The notes under the pieces were generated by a model, which saw only the letters and a list, made by a program, of their open reading frames with translations, was not told where the DNA came from and searched no databases. A stretch of 64,000 nucleotides of DNA from Acanthaster planci (lineage: Eukaryota; Echinodermata; Asteroidea; Valvatida; Acanthasteridae), in assembly GCF_001949145.1 (NCBI RefSeq), contig NW_019091406.1, positions 973,576 to 1,037,575 on the forward strand, written 5' to 3'. The number at the start of each line of letters is the position of its first letter. Within the stretch, counting starts at the first letter, position 1. The position numbers and the translations under genes are program-made. Positions 62,490-64,000 of the stretch are shown one piece after another.

Positions 62490-64000
62490 TGAACCCTGAA
62501 GGTCTCCATCAGAATACATCCGAGCGAGTCAGAGTTGTCTATATGTTTAAAAATATACTCTTTTGGATGCTGCATTAGCATTTTATCATTTGGTACTAAA
62601 AACGGTTCCACTGGTGAAAAAAAATCATTGTTCATGTAGGCCTATACGTAACGTAGGAATAGTTTAAACCTACGACCTTCCAGAGCTGTATATTTAAAAG
62701 TTATAATTTTACTGTAAAAAAGGCAGCAATGATTCCATCCGTCCCTTCATATTTCTTGAATCTTTGAAGCCTTTTCCAGTTTAGTCCGTCTTCCTTACTA
62801 TTTACTTCTGGCCAACATTTTCTTCTCTGGGAGTTTCTTCCCAGACATCTGACAAAACCCTGGGCAAAAGCATGAGATATGGAGTATTACACACATGGAA
62901 AAAGTCCAACATTCATTGTCAAAAAGGCTTTAGGGTGACAAATACTTCATAAGTGATAAATGCAGAAGTGGCACAAGCTCGCAGGTGTACAGTTAATGCA
63001 TGGCAGGTGAAACGAACAATGACTCCACCGGTGTGGCCTTTCACCATGTCTGATGGAAATGGCACTCGTTTGTCATTACACTGTACATTACAATGCGTGA
63101 GAATCAAATGGTGTGAAGTCATTATAATTTCAATTCCCTCATGCTCATTAATCTCTAAACATAACTGCCGCAGGCCTACAACTCATTCGCTGCTGCCATT
63201 ATGGGTACTTCTCGTCAATTCATCAATTGATTGTTGGAGATCCAAGGAAATATGCCTCCAAAATGATAGCTGAAGTGGTTCGAAATAATCTCGCTATATT
63301 GTAAAGTGTGGGGTATTGGTATAACGACAAATGCATGAGGGATGAAAGTGCTTTAGCCCACTGACTGTGATTAAAAAATTATGTAGATTGTGAAGAAGTT
63401 TTCGGACTCTTCAACAACCCAAAATGTATTTAACCGCACTTAAAAAGGGAAAATAAAAGAAGCCTTAAATGTGCCGTTCTGATGTAAGATTCCGCTGGAA
63501 TGTAGTACACATTACAAATGGATATCTACATCATGAACATCAACCCTATATAATGTCATTTGGGGTCACTATCCCCCATCTTTTCAAATTTCCATGGCTG
63601 GGCAAGTCCCCTCATCACACACGTGCACACAGAGTACCCCATCCCCTATTTCCAGCACAAATATTAAGCTTAGCCCCTGGCACACGTGCACAATTTAATC
63701 CAGTGAGTTTGTATGTGCATTAATTTTCTTCTCGGCAGTGTACATCTATATGCCGATGGAACATAAGCTGGACAAGGGCTGATCTTGTTAGTCTGGCCTT
63801 GGGGAGTCCGTTTGGTACTAAAGGGTGCAGACCACTAATTCAAGTGAGAATTTCTGACCAGCTCATTAGCATTAAAAGTGCCCCCACAGTATCTTTTGGA
63901 AAAGGAGATTGTTTGGCCCCCAAAATGGTGAGATTGTGTAGATCGTTGCCAGGATCAACTCCCTGGGTCTTTGAGCTTTCATATGAGGGCAGAAGGGCTG
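62490..64000. other. Right end of window, nothing assigned
   Basis: AT-rich sequence with only short, featureless frames. A CACACGTGCACA word occurs twice near 63,620 and 63,680. No exon, element end or RNA gene that I can support. Confidence 0.4.

Overview
This window is eukaryotic nuclear DNA from an invertebrate animal. It has long AT-rich introns, GT-AG splice sites, scattered TACATGTA-type words and many degraded mobile elements. The gene content (CPVL-type carboxypeptidase, glycyl-tRNA synthetase, Tousled-like kinase), a DIRS element, a Penelope-like element and several MITE-like inverted repeats suggest a marine deuterostome, probably an echinoderm such as a sea star. That placement is inference. 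Exons were assembled by hand from homology, splice dinucleotides and codon phase.

Layout. (1) 1.67-2.35 kb, plus strand: last two coding exons of a CPVL-like serine carboxypeptidase. (2) 5.5-21.4 kb, minus strand: a complete glycyl-tRNA synthetase gene, 16 exons and 737 residues, with a mitochondrial leader and an internal Met for the cytosolic form. One of its introns is a minor-spliceosome AT-AC intron. Its 5.6-kb intron 1 carries a broken DIRS retrotransposon with textbook termini, next to or inside an older inverted-repeat element. (3) 26.7-37.9 kb, minus strand: a complete Tousled-like kinase, 16 coding exons and 707 residues, with a probable non-coding first exon near 40.5 kb. (4) 42-51 kb, minus strand: an unrecognised modular gene with a signal peptide, Ser/Thr-rich exons all of phase 1-1, an exon holding about 18 copies of a 24-bp Pro-Thr-Ser repeat, and a calcium-binding EGF exon. 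Its middle is built from recent tandem duplications containing three identical 66-nt exons, and one unit carries a nearly perfect fold-back. (5) 55.8-57.7 kb: a signal-peptide-like exon and a two-exon gene for a 97-residue single-pass membrane protein that uses the same phase. (6) A truncated LINE at 54.3-55.0 kb and a Penelope-like GIY-YIG fragment at 57.7-58.9 kb. (7) 59-64 kb: mostly unassigned, with one plausible first coding exon near 62.3 kb.

The two complete genes are ordinary housekeeping functions: cytosolic and mitochondrial glycine charging, and chromatin or replication signalling. The less ordinary biology is the 42-58 kb block, where secreted or membrane mucin-like proteins appear to be evolving by exon duplication, minisatellite growth and local inversion. 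An assembly gap lies at 33,293-33,716, and the flanking exons suggest it falls in a kinase-gene intron.
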